Part shown: positions 27,313-36,444 of the stretch, piece by piece | How positions within the stretch are numbered: position 1 is the stretch's first letter | Layout: each line of letters starts with the position of its first letter | Assembly: GCA_025655455.1 (NCBI GenBank) | Contig: JAHXIV010000007.1 | Location: 62,001 to 126,000 of the forward strand | Direction: 5' to 3' | Source: a gamma proteobacterium symbiont of Taylorina sp. | GTDB taxonomy: Bacteria > Pseudomonadota > Gammaproteobacteria > GRL18 | DNA: 64,000 nucleotides | The notes under the pieces: generated by a model | The model's database searches: none | Told to the model about the DNA's origin: nothing | What the model saw: the letters and a program-made list of their open reading frames with translations, nothing else | Position numbers and translations under genes: made by a program

Positions 27313-29777
27313 GCCTGACTGGAAAGAATATTGTCGTAAATCACTTTCTCAAATTCATCTGCAGGCATAGGCTTTCCAAGGTAAAATCCCTGAACTTCAT
27401 GGCATCCGTTGCGTTGTAGAAACTCGAGTTGTCTACTTGATTCTACACCTTCTGCAACGACATTTAGATTTAATGCTTCTGCTAATGAAATAATTGCTCG
27501 TACAATATCTGCATCTTTTGAATCTGTTGTCAGATCGCGCACAAAGGCCTGGTCAATTTTGAGTGTGTCAATCGGGAAACTTTTCAGATAGCTTAATGAA
27601 GAATAGCCCGTACCAAAATCATCGATGGCAATGGAAATCCCGTGGCCTCTTAACTGATTCATAATGGAGATAGCTAACTCGGTATTTTCCATGAGGAGAC
27701 TTTCTGTAATCTCAAATTCTAATAAATGAGTGGCCAGATCCTGTGCTTTGATAATTTGCAGAAAATCTTCAACAATATTTTGTTTATAAAATTGTCGAAT
27801 TGAGATATTCACTGCAATACGGAGATGGGTAGAAAATTGTTGATTCCATAATCTGGTCTGATGACATGCTTGTTCCAGAACCCAATCACCCAAGGGTATG
27901 ATTAAACCTGTCTCTTCTGCACAGGGGATAAATTCAAGAGGTGATACCATTTTTCCATCGGGCTTTGGCCAACGTATTAGTGCTTCCATTCCTATCAACT
28001 GATGGTCAGATGCGCGAAATTTTGGTTGATAATAGAGTTGGAAAACTTCTCCATCAACTGCCTTATGGAGTTCACGTATAAGAGCCTGGCGTTCTCTGGC
28101 CATACTATTCATCTCAGGAAGAAAGAAAATATATTTATTTTTACCGGATTCCTTCGCTTGATACATCGCAATATCAGCATGTTTGATAAAGTCATCTCTG
28201 TTTTGTGCATCATCTGGAAAAATAGCGATACCGATGCTGGCACCAATGTGAATCTCTTGATGATTAATCGTAATTGTCTTTCTAAGAACCTGCAGAATTT
28301 CTCCAGCCAGTGAAGCAACTTGTTCAGATTGTTCAAAGTTATTAATGAGCATGGCAAATTCGTCGCCGCCCAGGCGACCAACACTATCGGATTTACGTGT
28401 ACGTTCATCAAGTCTTCCTGCAATTTCTGTCAGTAGCTGGTCTCCTACGGTATGTCCAAGAGTATCATTGATATCTTTAAATCCATCCAGATCAATAAAC
28501 ATTAACGCAACTTGTTTTCCGGTACGGTGTGTTGATGAAATTGCCTGTTCAATCTTTTCATAAAAAAATGTCCGATTTGCTAATGAGGTTAATGGATCAT
28601 AAAAAGCAAGATTCCTAAGTTTATCCTCGATAGCTTTTTTTTCAGAAATATCACTAAAAACACCGACAAAATTTGTAATACCGCCAGTGTCACTGAAAAT
28701 TGCATTGATCGTTAACTCTTTGGGAAATAATTCACCATTTTTGCGACGATCCCATATTTCTCCAGACCAGTTTCCTGTATTAATTAATTTACTCCACATG
28801 TTCTTATAAAAATCTCTATTATGTCGTTCTGACTTAGCAACATTGGGGTTCATACCAATGAGATCATGGCGTTGGTAACCGGTAATCTGCTCATAGGCAT
28901 GATTAATATCCAGTATCTTTCCCTGGGGATCAGTTATAACAACGGCTTCACTGGTGCTTTCAATGACCTTTTTAGCCAGGCGAAGAGATTTTATGTCACG
29001 GTTATAGAGATCCAGGAAAAACCAGAGAATCACAATATAGGCAAATAGACGCAGGATATGCCAAAGCCACCAGGTAGCATCCCAAAGGTCGGAAAAGTGA
29101 AATAAAATGCCTGCCATACCAAAGAGTAAACAGTGATTAGCTAATAACAGGTGTTCATTCTGTCTGGCTGGTTTTTTTTGACCGGCAAAGGCAAAATGAA
29201 ACCAGGCAACTATAAAACCTGCTCCGCCAATAATATTCATAAGTTCAGCATTGACAGTAAAATGTCCATTGACAATCATGGCCGGGATTCTTTCAGGCAA
29301 TAAAATGGAACCTAAGCCTAATAAGACACTTAAAGCAGCCATCAGATAGGGGAATGAATGAAGGATTGGTCTATTAGAAATTCGTTCCGGCAAAATGACT
29401 AAAGCAAAGGTAATTCCCCCGATAAAGGTTGCTAAACTGTGCAGCCATACAAATACTGCCCCCGGTTCTATACTTGCGTGAAAGCCATCAAGGAGTCCCA
29501 TGCCCATCAGCGTGGTTGCCACCCAGATATATCCTGGATAAAGTTGATTATTGCGACGCATGATTAAAATGAACAAGGCAAGCAAAATAGCAGCAAATGA
29601 ACCTACACCCTCAACCATGGAGTGTAGAGATATATTGGCCCAACGTTCTGTTTCAAGGTATAGATTGAATAACATAGCAGCAGCTACAGGCATAACTGCA
29701 CTGGGAAGCACAGTAGCTAAGACGGGATACCACCAGATTGACTTGTTGGATTGACTGTATTTGTGGTTATGAGTCAT
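27309..29777 (-). CDS. Membrane GGDEF-EAL cyclic-di-GMP enzyme with PAS domain
   Basis: 822 residues. About seven to eight transmembrane helices (16-260) form an N-terminal membrane sensor; then a PAS domain (about 265-385), a GGDEF domain with intact GGDEF at 470-474 and an RxxD inhibitory site at 461-464 (Arg461, Asp464), and an EAL domain with intact EAL at 598-600. Motifs for both synthesis and hydrolysis of c-di-GMP look active, and product inhibition is likely. The upstream region holds a candidate Fur-like site. Confidence 0.92.
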   Translation of the reverse strand: MTHNHKYSQSNKSIWWYPVLATVLPSAVMPVAAAMLFNLYLETERWANISLHSMVEGVGSFAAILLALFILIMRRNNQLYPGYIWVATTLMGMGLLDGFHASIEPGAVFVWLHSLATFIGGITFALVILPERISNRPILHSFPYLMAALSVLLGLGSILLPERIPAMIVNGHFTVNAELMNIIGGAGFIVAWFHFAFAGQKKPARQNEHLLLANHCLLFGMAGILFHFSDLWDATWWLWHILRLFAYIVILWFFLDLYNRDIKSLRLAKKVIESTSEAVVITDPQGKILDINHAYEQITGYQRHDLIGMNPNVAKSERHNRDFYKNMWSKLINTGNWSGEIWDRRKNGELFPKELTINAIFSDTGGITNFVGVFSDISEKKAIEDKLRNLAFYDPLTSLANRTFFYEKIEQAISSTHRTGKQVALMFIDLDGFKDINDTLGHTVGDQLLTEIAGRLDERTRKSDSVGRLGGDEFAMLINNFEQSEQVASLAGEILQVLRKTITINHQEIHIGASIGIAIFPDDAQNRDDFIKHADIAMYQAKESGKNKYIFFLPEMNSMARERQALIRELHKAVDGEVFQLYYQPKFRASDHQLIGMEALIRWPKPDGKMVSPLEFIPCAEETGLIIPLGDWVLEQACHQTRLWNQQFSTHLRIAVNISIRQFYKQNIVEDFLQIIKAQDLATHLLEFEITESLLMENTELAISIMNQLRGHGISIAIDDFGTGYSSLSYLKSFPIDTLKIDQAFVRDLTTDSKDADIVRAIISLAEALNLNVVAEGVESSRQLEFLQRNGCHEVQGFYLGKPMPADEFEKVIYDNILSSQA

Positions 29778-30030
29778 TTTTTATAGGTTGAGGCGGTTCC
29801 AGGCGATTAGTCAATAATAACACCACTAACATTAGCATCATCATTATCATCAATTTAGTTGAATTAGTCAATCAGTAAAAAGTTGCAATATCAGTGTGAT
29901 ATATTTGTCTTTCTCATTCCTTTTAACCACTGTATTATTCATTTTATTAAAATGAAAGGTTCCCATCACTCACAGGATTTAGTATTATCTGCTTTTGAGC
30001 ACTGATAAATTATAAGTAGTTACCCATATT
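29778..30030. promoter_or_regulatory. GGDEF-EAL / moaA divergent promoter region with Fur-like box
   Basis: 253 bp between divergent starts. On the minus strand GATAATGATGATGCTAATG (29830-29848) matches 14 of 19 positions of the classical Fur consensus, 53-71 bp upstream of the GGDEF-EAL ATG. A 19-bp palindrome, TTCATTTTATTAAAATGAA (29938-29956), is closer to moaA. I see no Moco-type riboswitch stem set. Confidence 0.4.
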
Positions 30031-31008
30031 ATGAGTTTAATAGATAAATACAACAGAACAATAAAATACTTAAGAGTTTCAGTGACCGATCGCTGTGATT
30101 TGCGTTGCTTCTATTGTATGCCCAAAGGCTTTGATGGCTATGAAGAACCGGATGACTGGTTAAATTATACAGAAATTGAGCGTATTATTGCTTCTTTTAC
30201 CCGTCTTGGTGTAAATTCAGTACGTATCACAGGGGGGGAACCTCTGGTGAGAAAAAATTTACCTGATCTCATTACACGACTTGCAGCGCTGCCCGGGCTG
30301 GACGATCTCTCATTAAGCACCAATGCAACACAGCTGGGCAAACATGCTCAGGCTCTTTATGATGCAGGTATATCAAGAATTAATGTCAGTCTGGATACAG
30401 TGAATCCGGATAAATTTAATGAAATTACGCAGGGAAAACTAGAGAAAGTTACCAATGGCTTATTAACGGCAAAAGCAGTGGGTCTTGATCCGATTAAAAT
30501 CAATATGGTTATCATGAAAGGTGTGAATGATGATGACGTAGAAGATATGGTTGAATTTTGCATGAACAATGGTTTCACTTTGCGTTTTATTGAAACCATG
30601 CCTGTTGGCGACACAGGGCGTAATGCTATAGATTACTATATTGATCTGCACGAAATTGAACATCGACTGGCACAAAAATACGAGCTTATACCGGCGGTTA
30701 TGAAAGGAGCGGGACCTGCACGTTATGTACAGGTTGCTGATACAAATTTAAAAATTGGTTTTATTACCCCTATTTCACAACACTTCTGTGATACCTGCAA
30801 TCGGGTACGTTTATCAGCAACTGGAACCCTGTATATGTGTCTGGGTGATGAGTATAAATATGAGTTACGCACTATACTGCGACAAGGCGTTAGTGATGAT
30901 GAACTGGACCAAATCATACGTGATGCCATTAATTTAAAGCCGCTCAAACATGAATTTAATGAGAAGCCTGAAAAGGTAATGCGCTTTATGTCTATGACGG
31001 GTGGTTAA
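30031..31008 (+). CDS. moaA: GTP 3',8-cyclase MoaA
   Basis: Radical SAM enzyme (325 residues) for the first step of molybdenum cofactor synthesis, GTP to 3',8-cH2GTP. SAM-cluster Cys22, Cys26, Cys29 in DRCDLRCFYCMP; TGGEP at about 67-71; C-terminal cluster cysteines in FCDTCNRVRL and YMCLG; the essential C-terminal Gly-Gly is present. No moaC, moaE or moeA nearby, so the pathway genes are scattered. The next gene follows after 9 bp. Confidence 0.96.
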   Translation: MSLIDKYNRTIKYLRVSVTDRCDLRCFYCMPKGFDGYEEPDDWLNYTEIERIIASFTRLGVNSVRITGGEPLVRKNLPDLITRLAALPGLDDLSLSTNATQLGKHAQALYDAGISRINVSLDTVNPDKFNEITQGKLEKVTNGLLTAKAVGLDPIKINMVIMKGVNDDDVEDMVEFCMNNGFTLRFIETMPVGDTGRNAIDYYIDLHEIEHRLAQKYELIPAVMKGAGPARYVQVADTNLKIGFITPISQHFCDTCNRVRLSATGTLYMCLGDEYKYELRTILRQGVSDDELDQIIRDAINLKPLKHEFNEKPEKVMRFMSMTGG

Positions 31009-31017
31009 GGCATATCT

Positions 31018-31500
31018 ATGGGAGTTTCTGAAAATAATGCTCACTACGGTCATCGACTGAGGGTTTACCGAAAAATCGGTGATGTTGTTTATGATGAAGT
31101 TTACTATTTAACTGAAAATGGACAGCCTGTTACAAAAAAGCGTGAACGTGAAATTCGGGCTATGGTAAAAGCTCGTGATAAAGAACTTTTAGAGTATCAA
31201 AAAGCATGTCAAACTGAGTATGAACAAGCCAATCCGGTCAGATTTCATGGCGACGGACGCATTGTTGGTCTGACCCGTCAGCAGCAGAAAAATCAAGGAC
31301 ATATGATTGATATTTTTAAACTGCGCTTTAAATTGCCGGATGGAAGTATTTACTGGGGAAGTGTCAGTATCGATTATCATGGCTTTGATGATGCCTTTAG
31401 CTATGCATTAAATCGTATTGCCGATGCCTCAGGCATCAACAAACGCACTAAAATATATCGTCAAATGAAAAATGCCAGAGATGCATATTTAAATATCTAA
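31018..31500 (+). CDS. Hypothetical protein, 160 residues, cotranscribed with moaA
   Basis: I do not recognise this protein. It has no signal peptide or membrane helix, is rich in Lys/Arg/Tyr, and has a helical middle (KKREREIRAMVKARDKELLEY region) between beta-rich ends (RLRVYRKIGDVVYDEVYYL and DIFKLRFKLPDGSIYWGSVS). The end SYALNRIADASGINKRTKIYRQM might bind nucleic acid. It starts 9 bp after moaA with no other promoter, so it is probably cotranscribed. The 3' end overlaps the convergent gene by 12 bp. Confidence 0.6.
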   Translation: MGVSENNAHYGHRLRVYRKIGDVVYDEVYYLTENGQPVTKKREREIRAMVKARDKELLEYQKACQTEYEQANPVRFHGDGRIVGLTRQQQKNQGHMIDIFKLRFKLPDGSIYWGSVSIDYHGFDDAFSYALNRIADASGINKRTKIYRQMKNARDAYLNI

Positions 31501-32118
31501 GTCATCAAGAAATGCCTGATTTTGTTCATCCTTAGTCATTTCGGGGTGTGAATCTGTTTTATTGTCCGGATCATCTAATTCAATAAAATCTGTTTTTTCC
31601 ATAGACATTTCTAAAAAGAAAGTTTGGTGGTTTTCAGTACGAAAAACCACCCGGCGAGATTGAGGTCTGTCGATATTGGCATTAATAGAAAGTACCAGTT
31701 CTTTATTGATGACCAGCATTTTCGGCTGAGTCTGGTTGATGGATAATGAGAGCTGGTGTTCCATTTCACCCTGAAAATCACCAACAATCTGGTTCATCAA
31801 TTCACCCAGCATATTAGAAACATCATCAGAAGTATGTTGATCGGAAATATCATCATCAGAAATCCCCATCTGTTTCATATAAGACTGATAAATTTCTACT
31901 GCTGCACTGGCTGACAGATTAATAATAATCAGACCGGAAAATGCACCCTCAAATAAAACAAAGCAGCCGATATCAGGTTTCAAACAGGTTTTGTTAATCC
32001 TTTGTACGGTAGGAGAATACTGAATACTGGTATTGGTTGTTTGTGAAAGAATTTTCTGTACTGCCTTACACAAAATTAACAATACATCATCCGTGCTCTT
32101 AGGTTTTTTTATTGCCAT
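31489..32118 (-). CDS. DUF3334-family protein (CheX-like)
   Basis: 209 residues. It matches the DUF3334 family of gammaproteobacteria by INKTCLKPDIGCFVLFEGAFSGL, the HTSDDVSNMLGELMNQIVGDF helix and RPQSRRVVFRTENHQTFFLEM. The ELxNQ-type motif in the helix (GELMNQIVGDF) resembles the CheC/CheX phosphatase helix, so a chemotaxis- or signalling-related fold is likely, but no function is established. Cytoplasmic; acidic C-terminal tail. Confidence 0.78.
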   Translation of the reverse strand: MAIKKPKSTDDVLLILCKAVQKILSQTTNTSIQYSPTVQRINKTCLKPDIGCFVLFEGAFSGLIIINLSASAAVEIYQSYMKQMGISDDDISDQHTSDDVSNMLGELMNQIVGDFQGEMEHQLSLSINQTQPKMLVINKELVLSINANIDRPQSRRVVFRTENHQTFFLEMSMEKTDFIELDDPDNKTDSHPEMTKDEQNQAFLDDLDI

Positions 32119-32165
32119 GATATTCTCTTATTATGGTTTATATTAATATTCTATTCAGGACAAAG

Positions 32166-32630
32166 TTATTGTCCTTTGGAAAATCCCTGCTGACGCCATG
32201 CTTCATAGCTGATAATAGCCACTGCATTGGATAAATTTAAACTTCGGCTATCAGGAACCATGGGAATTCTCAGACGTCTTTTGGCATCAATATCCTGTAA
32301 CACGCTGTCAGGCAAACCATGAGTCTCTGAACCAAATAATAAAACATCACCGGGCTGATAGTCTATTTGATCATGAAAACAACTTCCCCTGGTTGTACAG
32401 GCTAAAATTCTACGTCCCTGCATGGCCTGTGAAAATAAATCATAGTCAGCATAGCGTGTGACATTGGTTAGGTCATGATAATCTAAACCTGCACGACGTA
32501 ACTTCTTTTCTTCAAAGTTAAAACCTAAAGGCTCAATGAGATGCAGCTCACAGCCATTATTAGCGGCCAAACGAATGATATTGCCCGTATTAGGAGCAAT
32601 TCTGGGTTCGTAAAGTGCAATATGAAACAT
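32166..32630 (-). CDS. trmL: tRNA (cytidine(34)-2'-O)-methyltransferase TrmL
   Basis: SPOUT methyltransferase (154 residues) that methylates the ribose of wobble C/cmnm5U in tRNA-Leu. Start [17 protein letters not shown] is the family N terminus; an upstream in-frame ATG (63 bp) would add an unrelated extension. Knot motifs: [34 protein letters not shown] and the C-terminal [20 protein letters not shown] (SAM-binding knot). Follows murI by 73 bp in the same direction; E. coli trmL is also near secB-gpsA. Confidence 0.93.
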   Translation of the reverse strand: MFHIALYEPRIAPNTGNIIRLAANNGCELHLIEPLGFNFEEKKLRRAGLDYHDLTNVTRYADYDLFSQAMQGRRILACTTRGSCFHDQIDYQPGDVLLFGSETHGLPDSVLQDIDAKRRLRIPMVPDSRSLNLSNAVAIISYEAWRQQGFSKGQ

Positions 32631-32703
32631 AAGATCCTTCAGGCAAATGTTGTTTCCGCTATGATTGTACGATCGGTTACAACAGCGGGTCAATAGGTTT
32701 TAG

Positions 32704-33531
32704 CTATTTCAAAGCATTTAAATTTTCAATTTTATGACCAAGGAGACTACTCATTACAAGGCGGGTTTTTTCAATATCCCCCGTGGTAAAGAATTGGCTT
32801 AGTCCATTTCCCTCATTATTTTGCAGACTGTATTGCTTGATGATACGGGCAATTTGTTCTGCCACGGCATGGCTGGTATCAATTAATAAAATAGAATCGC
32901 CAACAAGTTTCTGCATCAGGGGAATTAAAAAAGAATAATGAGTACAGCCAAGCACAATTGAATCTACCTGCTTTGTTAGGAGAGGCTGAACAAAGTTCTC
33001 TAATAATGTCATTGTTTTTGCAGTATTAATTTGACAAGATTCAACTTGATCAGCAAGACCGGGGCAGGCGGTATGGTATAAATTAACGGTATGTGAAAAA
33101 CGTTGTTTTAATTCATTATAACGTTGACTGGCCAAGGTTCCCTGAGTGGCCATGATGCCGATATTACCATTTTTTGATACTGATATTGCTGGTTTAATCC
33201 CTGGTTCAACACCGATAAAGGGGATACCGTATTGATGACGAAATTTTTCAATAATGGAGGCAGTTGCTGTATTGCAGGCAATTACAATCAGTTTTGCACC
33301 CTGCTCCAGTAAATGTTCAGTTATAATTTTTGAACGCTGTTCGATAAAATGATGATCTTTACTGCCCCAGGGAGCATAACCACTATCTGCAACATATATA
33401 AAATTTTCCTGTGGTAATAATTGACGGCTGCGTTGTAATACTGAAAGACCGCCCACTCCGGAATCAAAAATACCAATGGGGCTATTATTTGAGCCGTTAC
33501 TCTGTCGTTTAGTGTTCAGTCTTATATTCAC
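32704..33531 (-). CDS. murI: Glutamate racemase
   Basis: Interconverts L- and D-glutamate for peptidoglycan. 275 residues. Both catalytic cysteines are present, in IACNTATAS and VLGCTHYSF; the N-terminal IGIFDSGVGGLSVL is diagnostic. A GTG at 33531 starts the frame, 23 bp inside the end of gpsA, with translation probably coupled. The C terminus is of normal length. Confidence 0.94.
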   Translation of the reverse strand: MNIRLNTKRQSNGSNNSPIGIFDSGVGGLSVLQRSRQLLPQENFIYVADSGYAPWGSKDHHFIEQRSKIITEHLLEQGAKLIVIACNTATASIIEKFRHQYGIPFIGVEPGIKPAISVSKNGNIGIMATQGTLASQRYNELKQRFSHTVNLYHTACPGLADQVESCQINTAKTMTLLENFVQPLLTKQVDSIVLGCTHYSFLIPLMQKLVGDSILLIDTSHAVAEQIARIIKQYSLQNNEGNGLSQFFTTGDIEKTRLVMSSLLGHKIENLNALK

Positions 33532-34516
33532 GGGATAATAAATTTTCTACCGCTTTTTGAGGGGAGAGATTTTGATAAAGAACTTTATAAACCTGCTCAA
33601 CAATAGGCATTTCTATGCTTTGTTCTTGTGCCAGGAGAAAAATTAATTTGGCAGCCTGAATGCCTTCTACAACCTGACCAATTTCAGCTTGAGCTGTTTT
33701 AATAGCCATTCCCTTGCCAATAGCCAGCCCCATACGGCGATTTCTGGATTGGTCGTCTGTACAAGTCAGCAATAAATCACCTAAGCCGGAAAGTCCCATC
33801 AGAGTTTTATTTTTACCGCCCATTTTTTCTGACAGGCGATTAATTTCATGCAGAGCGCGGGTGATCAGTGCTGATCGAGTATTTGCACCATAGCCGAGAC
33901 CATCGGCAATGCCTGCAGCAATCGCCATGACATTTTTTGCGGCACCGCCCACTTCAAGTCCTGTCATATCTTGACAGACATAGGGACGAAATGTGTTGTT
34001 GCAAAGCAGTTTTGCCAAATGTTGAGCATAATCCAGATTTTTTGCAGCTATTGTGACTGCTGTTGGTAAGCCCATAGCAACCTCACGGGCAAAGGTTGGG
34101 CCGGAGATAACAGCCTGTTGTGCAATATCTGGAAAAATATCTGCAACAACCTGATGAAGAAAATGGTGGGTCTCAGCCTCCAGGCCTTTAGTGGCCCAGC
34201 ATAAGTTTTGAAGTTGTGGACGATATTCTTTTACTTTGACTAAAGTATCACGAAAAGCATGGCTGGGTACAACCACCAGGAGTTCTTCACATTGCTGTAG
34301 AGAGTTTTCAAGTTGATAGCTTAGATGAAGATTTTTCGGGAATGAAAAGCCGGGAAGAAAAAAAGAATTTTCACCTGCTGCCTGCATGGCAGTTATTTTT
34401 TCTTTATTTCTACCCCACAAAAGCACTTCATGACCATTTTTTGCTAATAAAATGGCAAGTGCAGTTCCCCAGGAACCAGCACCCAGCACAGTTATTTTTT
34501 GCTTAGTGAATGGCAT
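33509..34516 (-). CDS. gpsA: Glycerol-3-phosphate dehydrogenase (NAD(P)+)
   Basis: Makes sn-glycerol-3-phosphate for phospholipids. 335 residues from [11 protein letters not shown]-binding [14 protein letters not shown] at the N terminus, catalytic Lys in [14 protein letters not shown], and [11 protein letters not shown]. Longer in-frame starts inside secB would add up to 47 residues unlike the family. The chosen start overlaps the secB end by 14 bp. Order secB-gpsA is conserved from E. coli. Confidence 0.94.
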   Translation of the reverse strand: MPFTKQKITVLGAGSWGTALAILLAKNGHEVLLWGRNKEKITAMQAAGENSFFLPGFSFPKNLHLSYQLENSLQQCEELLVVVPSHAFRDTLVKVKEYRPQLQNLCWATKGLEAETHHFLHQVVADIFPDIAQQAVISGPTFAREVAMGLPTAVTIAAKNLDYAQHLAKLLCNNTFRPYVCQDMTGLEVGGAAKNVMAIAAGIADGLGYGANTRSALITRALHEINRLSEKMGGKNKTLMGLSGLGDLLLTCTDDQSRNRRMGLAIGKGMAIKTAQAEIGQVVEGIQAAKLIFLLAQEQSIEMPIVEQVYKVLYQNLSPQKAVENLLSREYKTEH

Positions 34517-35003
34517 CAGCTGCTGTTTTCTCATCACTTTGTTGTTCTTGCTGCTGTTGCAAATGTTGTGAATAAATTGCATCAAAATTAACAGGTTGTA
34601 ATATGAGCTGAGGGAAACCACCCTTATTAACCAGATCAGAAACCATTTCTCTGGCATAAGGAAAAAGTATATTGGGGGCGTAACTCCCTAACATGCCATC
34701 TAATTGAACTTTTTCAAAGCCAGTCACATTGAAAATTCCGGCCTGTTGTACTTCAGCCAGAAAGGCGGTTTTTTCACCGACTGTTACGGTGGCAGTCACT
34801 GTTAAAACGACTTCAAAAACACCTTCTGCAAGAGGGTTAATGGCTGTATGTAAATCAACTTTTAGTTCTGGCTCCCATTTTTCAGTAAATAGTTTCGGGG
34901 AGTTGGGTGTTTCAAAAGAGATATCTTTAGAATAAATTTTTTGAATAATGAATTGTTGTTTAACTTCTTCGTTATTCGCTTCGTTTGCTTGTTCTTCCGC
35001 CAT
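34503..35003 (-). CDS. secB: Protein-export chaperone SecB
   Basis: Cytosolic tetrameric chaperone (166 residues) that holds precursors unfolded for SecA. Conserved segments: [63 protein letters not shown] (described by ends) and QPVNFDAIY. The C-terminal tail is Gln-rich ([14 protein letters not shown]), and the Glu/Asn-rich N terminus is longer than in E. coli. GGAATAAC is upstream of the ATG. Between trxC and gpsA. Confidence 0.95.
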   Translation of the reverse strand: MAEEQANEANNEEVKQQFIIQKIYSKDISFETPNSPKLFTEKWEPELKVDLHTAINPLAEGVFEVVLTVTATVTVGEKTAFLAEVQQAGIFNVTGFEKVQLDGMLGSYAPNILFPYAREMVSDLVNKGGFPQLILQPVNFDAIYSQHLQQQQEQQSDEKTAADAIH

Positions 35004-35030
35004 TGTTATTCCTTAAATTGTAAATAATGC

Positions 35031-35468
35031 TTATAAGTGACTTTGTATCCACTGGATTAAACTATTTTTATCCATTGCACCAGCCTGTCGGGCAATTTCT
35101 TTGCCGTGATGAAACAATGCAATAGTGGGGATGTTTCTAATTGAAAATTGGGCTGCAAGTGATTGTTCCTGCTCTGTATTCACCTTGACCAGTTCTAATT
35201 GATGTTGAAAATAATGAGCTGTTTGTTCGAAAACCGGTGCCATCATTTTGCAGGGACCACACCAGGGAGCCCAAAAATCAACCAGTACAGGAATTTCGGT
35301 TTTTTGAATATGCTTATTAAATCGAATGGCATTCAATTCAATTGGTTTACCGGTTAATAATAACTGTTTACATTTACCGCAGTGAGCACCACTGGAGGCT
35401 GATTTTACCAAAGGAATTCTATTAATACCATCACAATGAGGGCAGACAATATGAACTGAATCAGTCAT
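35031..35468 (-). CDS. trxC: Thioredoxin 2 with N-terminal zinc finger
   Basis: 145 residues. An N-terminal zinc-binding pair of CxxC motifs (Cys9, Cys12, Cys30, Cys33) is followed by a thioredoxin domain with active site WCGPC (Cys70, Cys73) and cis-Pro region IRNIPTIALF. This is the TrxC type, which is more oxidation-resistant than TrxA. It lies between grxC and secB, an insertion compared with the E. coli order yibN-grxC-secB. Confidence 0.94.
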   Translation of the reverse strand: MTDSVHIVCPHCDGINRIPLVKSASSGAHCGKCKQLLLTGKPIELNAIRFNKHIQKTEIPVLVDFWAPWCGPCKMMAPVFEQTAHYFQHQLELVKVNTEQEQSLAAQFSIRNIPTIALFHHGKEIARQAGAMDKNSLIQWIQSHL

Positions 35469-35493
35469 TCCTTCTCCTTAATACAGAAGTGTT

Positions 35494-35763
35494 TCAAATA
35501 AACAGCATGTCATCTAACTTGCCTGCTGATTCTGTCGCAAACAAATCGTCACAACCACCGACATGAGTTTCACCAATAAAAATTTGCGGGACAGAGCTTA
35601 TACCATTGCTCTTTTGTATCATTTCCTTACGTAATTCAGGCTGGCGACCCACATCGATTTCAGTATAGTTAACTTCCTTAGAATTCAGAAGACTTTTAGC
35701 TCTGACACAATAAGGACAATATTGTGTCAGGTAAATTGTAATTTCTGCTTGTGTTTTTGGCAT
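35494..35763 (-). CDS. grxC: Glutaredoxin 3
   Basis: 89 residues, a dithiol glutaredoxin with active site CPYC (Cys16, Cys19), GSH-binding TVP-like SVPQIFIG and GGCDDLFA segments. Reduces glutathione-mixed disulfides. The gene starts right after a leader repeat (35764-35838) that fills the gap to the rhodanese gene; here the repeat stops before the coding part, and the N terminus is MPKTQAE, not MFDK. Confidence 0.93.
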   Translation of the reverse strand: MPKTQAEITIYLTQYCPYCVRAKSLLNSKEVNYTEIDVGRQPELRKEMIQKSNGISSVPQIFIGETHVGGCDDLFATESAGKLDDMLFI

Positions 35764-35838
35764 TTAAATCCCTTCTCTTAATTTGCAATGTATTACGTTT
35801 GCAAAGCGACAGCGTGCAAGTTTATTGGCAGATGGTTC
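35764..35838 (-). repeat. Leader repeat copy C, rhodanese-grxC junction
   Basis: Minus-strand reading gives AACCATCTGCCAATAAACTT, GCACGCTGTCGCTTTGCAAA, ACATTGCAAATTAAGAG and AAGGGATTTAA before the grxC ATG. It aligns with copies at 24069-24170 and 44897-44994 but ends before their ATGTTTGATAAG part. It exactly fills the gap between the two genes. Confidence 0.7.
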
Positions 35839-36264
35839 TTAGATCTTATTCATGGGCAGGTTATCATTTTCCCAGGCCAGTACACCTCCGCGAATATTAT
35901 GTACTTTTTCAAAACCATTTTTCTTTAATATACCACAGGCTCTGCCTGAACGACTGCCAGAGCGACATCCTAAAATAACATTTCTATCTTTATATTTTAT
36001 TAATTCGTCAACACGTGAAGATAAGGTACTCAAAGGAATGTGTATAGAATCTTTAATGTGATTGGACTGAAATTCTTTATCTTCTCTGACATCTACAATA
36101 ATACCACCTGTTTCGTGGCTCATTAATTGTACAGCCTGTTGCGGGCTAATATCATTGGTAGATTTTAAAAAAGAATTAATGATCATACCTAACAGGAAAA
36201 ACCACATTAGAATCATTACCCAGTTTACTTCAATAAATACGTTCAATTGTTCCATTTTTGACAA
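35839..36264 (-). CDS. yibN: Membrane-anchored rhodanese (YibN-like)
   Basis: 141 residues: one N-terminal transmembrane helix (about 14-33) and a cytoplasmic single rhodanese domain with AVQLMSHETGGIIVDVRED, and active-site loop ILGCRSGSRSGRA (Cys100). The family transfers or carries sulfane sulfur. Same position as yibN in E. coli, upstream of grxC. A TCAGATAT-TC-ATATCTGA palindrome (36292-36309) lies 28 bp upstream and could be an operator of the nearby repressor. Confidence 0.9.
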   Translation of the reverse strand: MSKMEQLNVFIEVNWVMILMWFFLLGMIINSFLKSTNDISPQQAVQLMSHETGGIIVDVREDKEFQSNHIKDSIHIPLSTLSSRVDELIKYKDRNVILGCRSGSRSGRACGILKKNGFEKVHNIRGGVLAWENDNLPMNKI

Positions 36265-36291
36265 CCATAAAATAAGTTAGCTGAGACTGCA

Positions 36292-36309
36292 TCAGATATT
36301 CATATCTGA
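36292..36309. promoter_or_regulatory. Palindrome upstream of the rhodanese gene
   Basis: TCAGATAT (36292-36299), two bases TC, ATATCTGA (36302-36309): perfect 8-bp arms. It is 28 bp upstream of the rhodanese start, in the leftward promoter region of rhodanese-grxC-trxC-secB. An operator is the simplest reading, but it does not resemble the arsR-upstream palindrome, and a small hairpin is possible. Confidence 0.45.
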
Positions 36310-36380
36310 CGACTCTTACAAAAACATGTAAGCATAGCAAAAAAGAGGTGAGATGAAAATATGAATGAGTTCAATTGTTT

Positions 36381-36426
36381 GAAAAAAGTATCTTCCCTGT
36401 TGAGTGACTATCCACGAACAGGGAAG
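36381..36426 (-). terminator. Rho-independent terminator of the ArsR-family gene
   Basis: CTTCCCTGTT (36392-36401) and AACAGGGAAG (36417-36426) make a perfect 10-bp GC-containing stem with a 15-base loop. On the minus strand the stem is followed by ATACTTTTTTC. It begins 19 bp after the arsR-type stop codon, so the repressor gene is a separate transcript from the rhodanese operon. Confidence 0.85.
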
Positions 36427-36444
36427 TTAAGAGGGGTGAAATGT

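Noticed and set aside
29778-30030. Moco riboswitch upstream of moaA
   Set aside because: Could not trace the conserved stems; only a 19-bp AT-rich palindrome is there.
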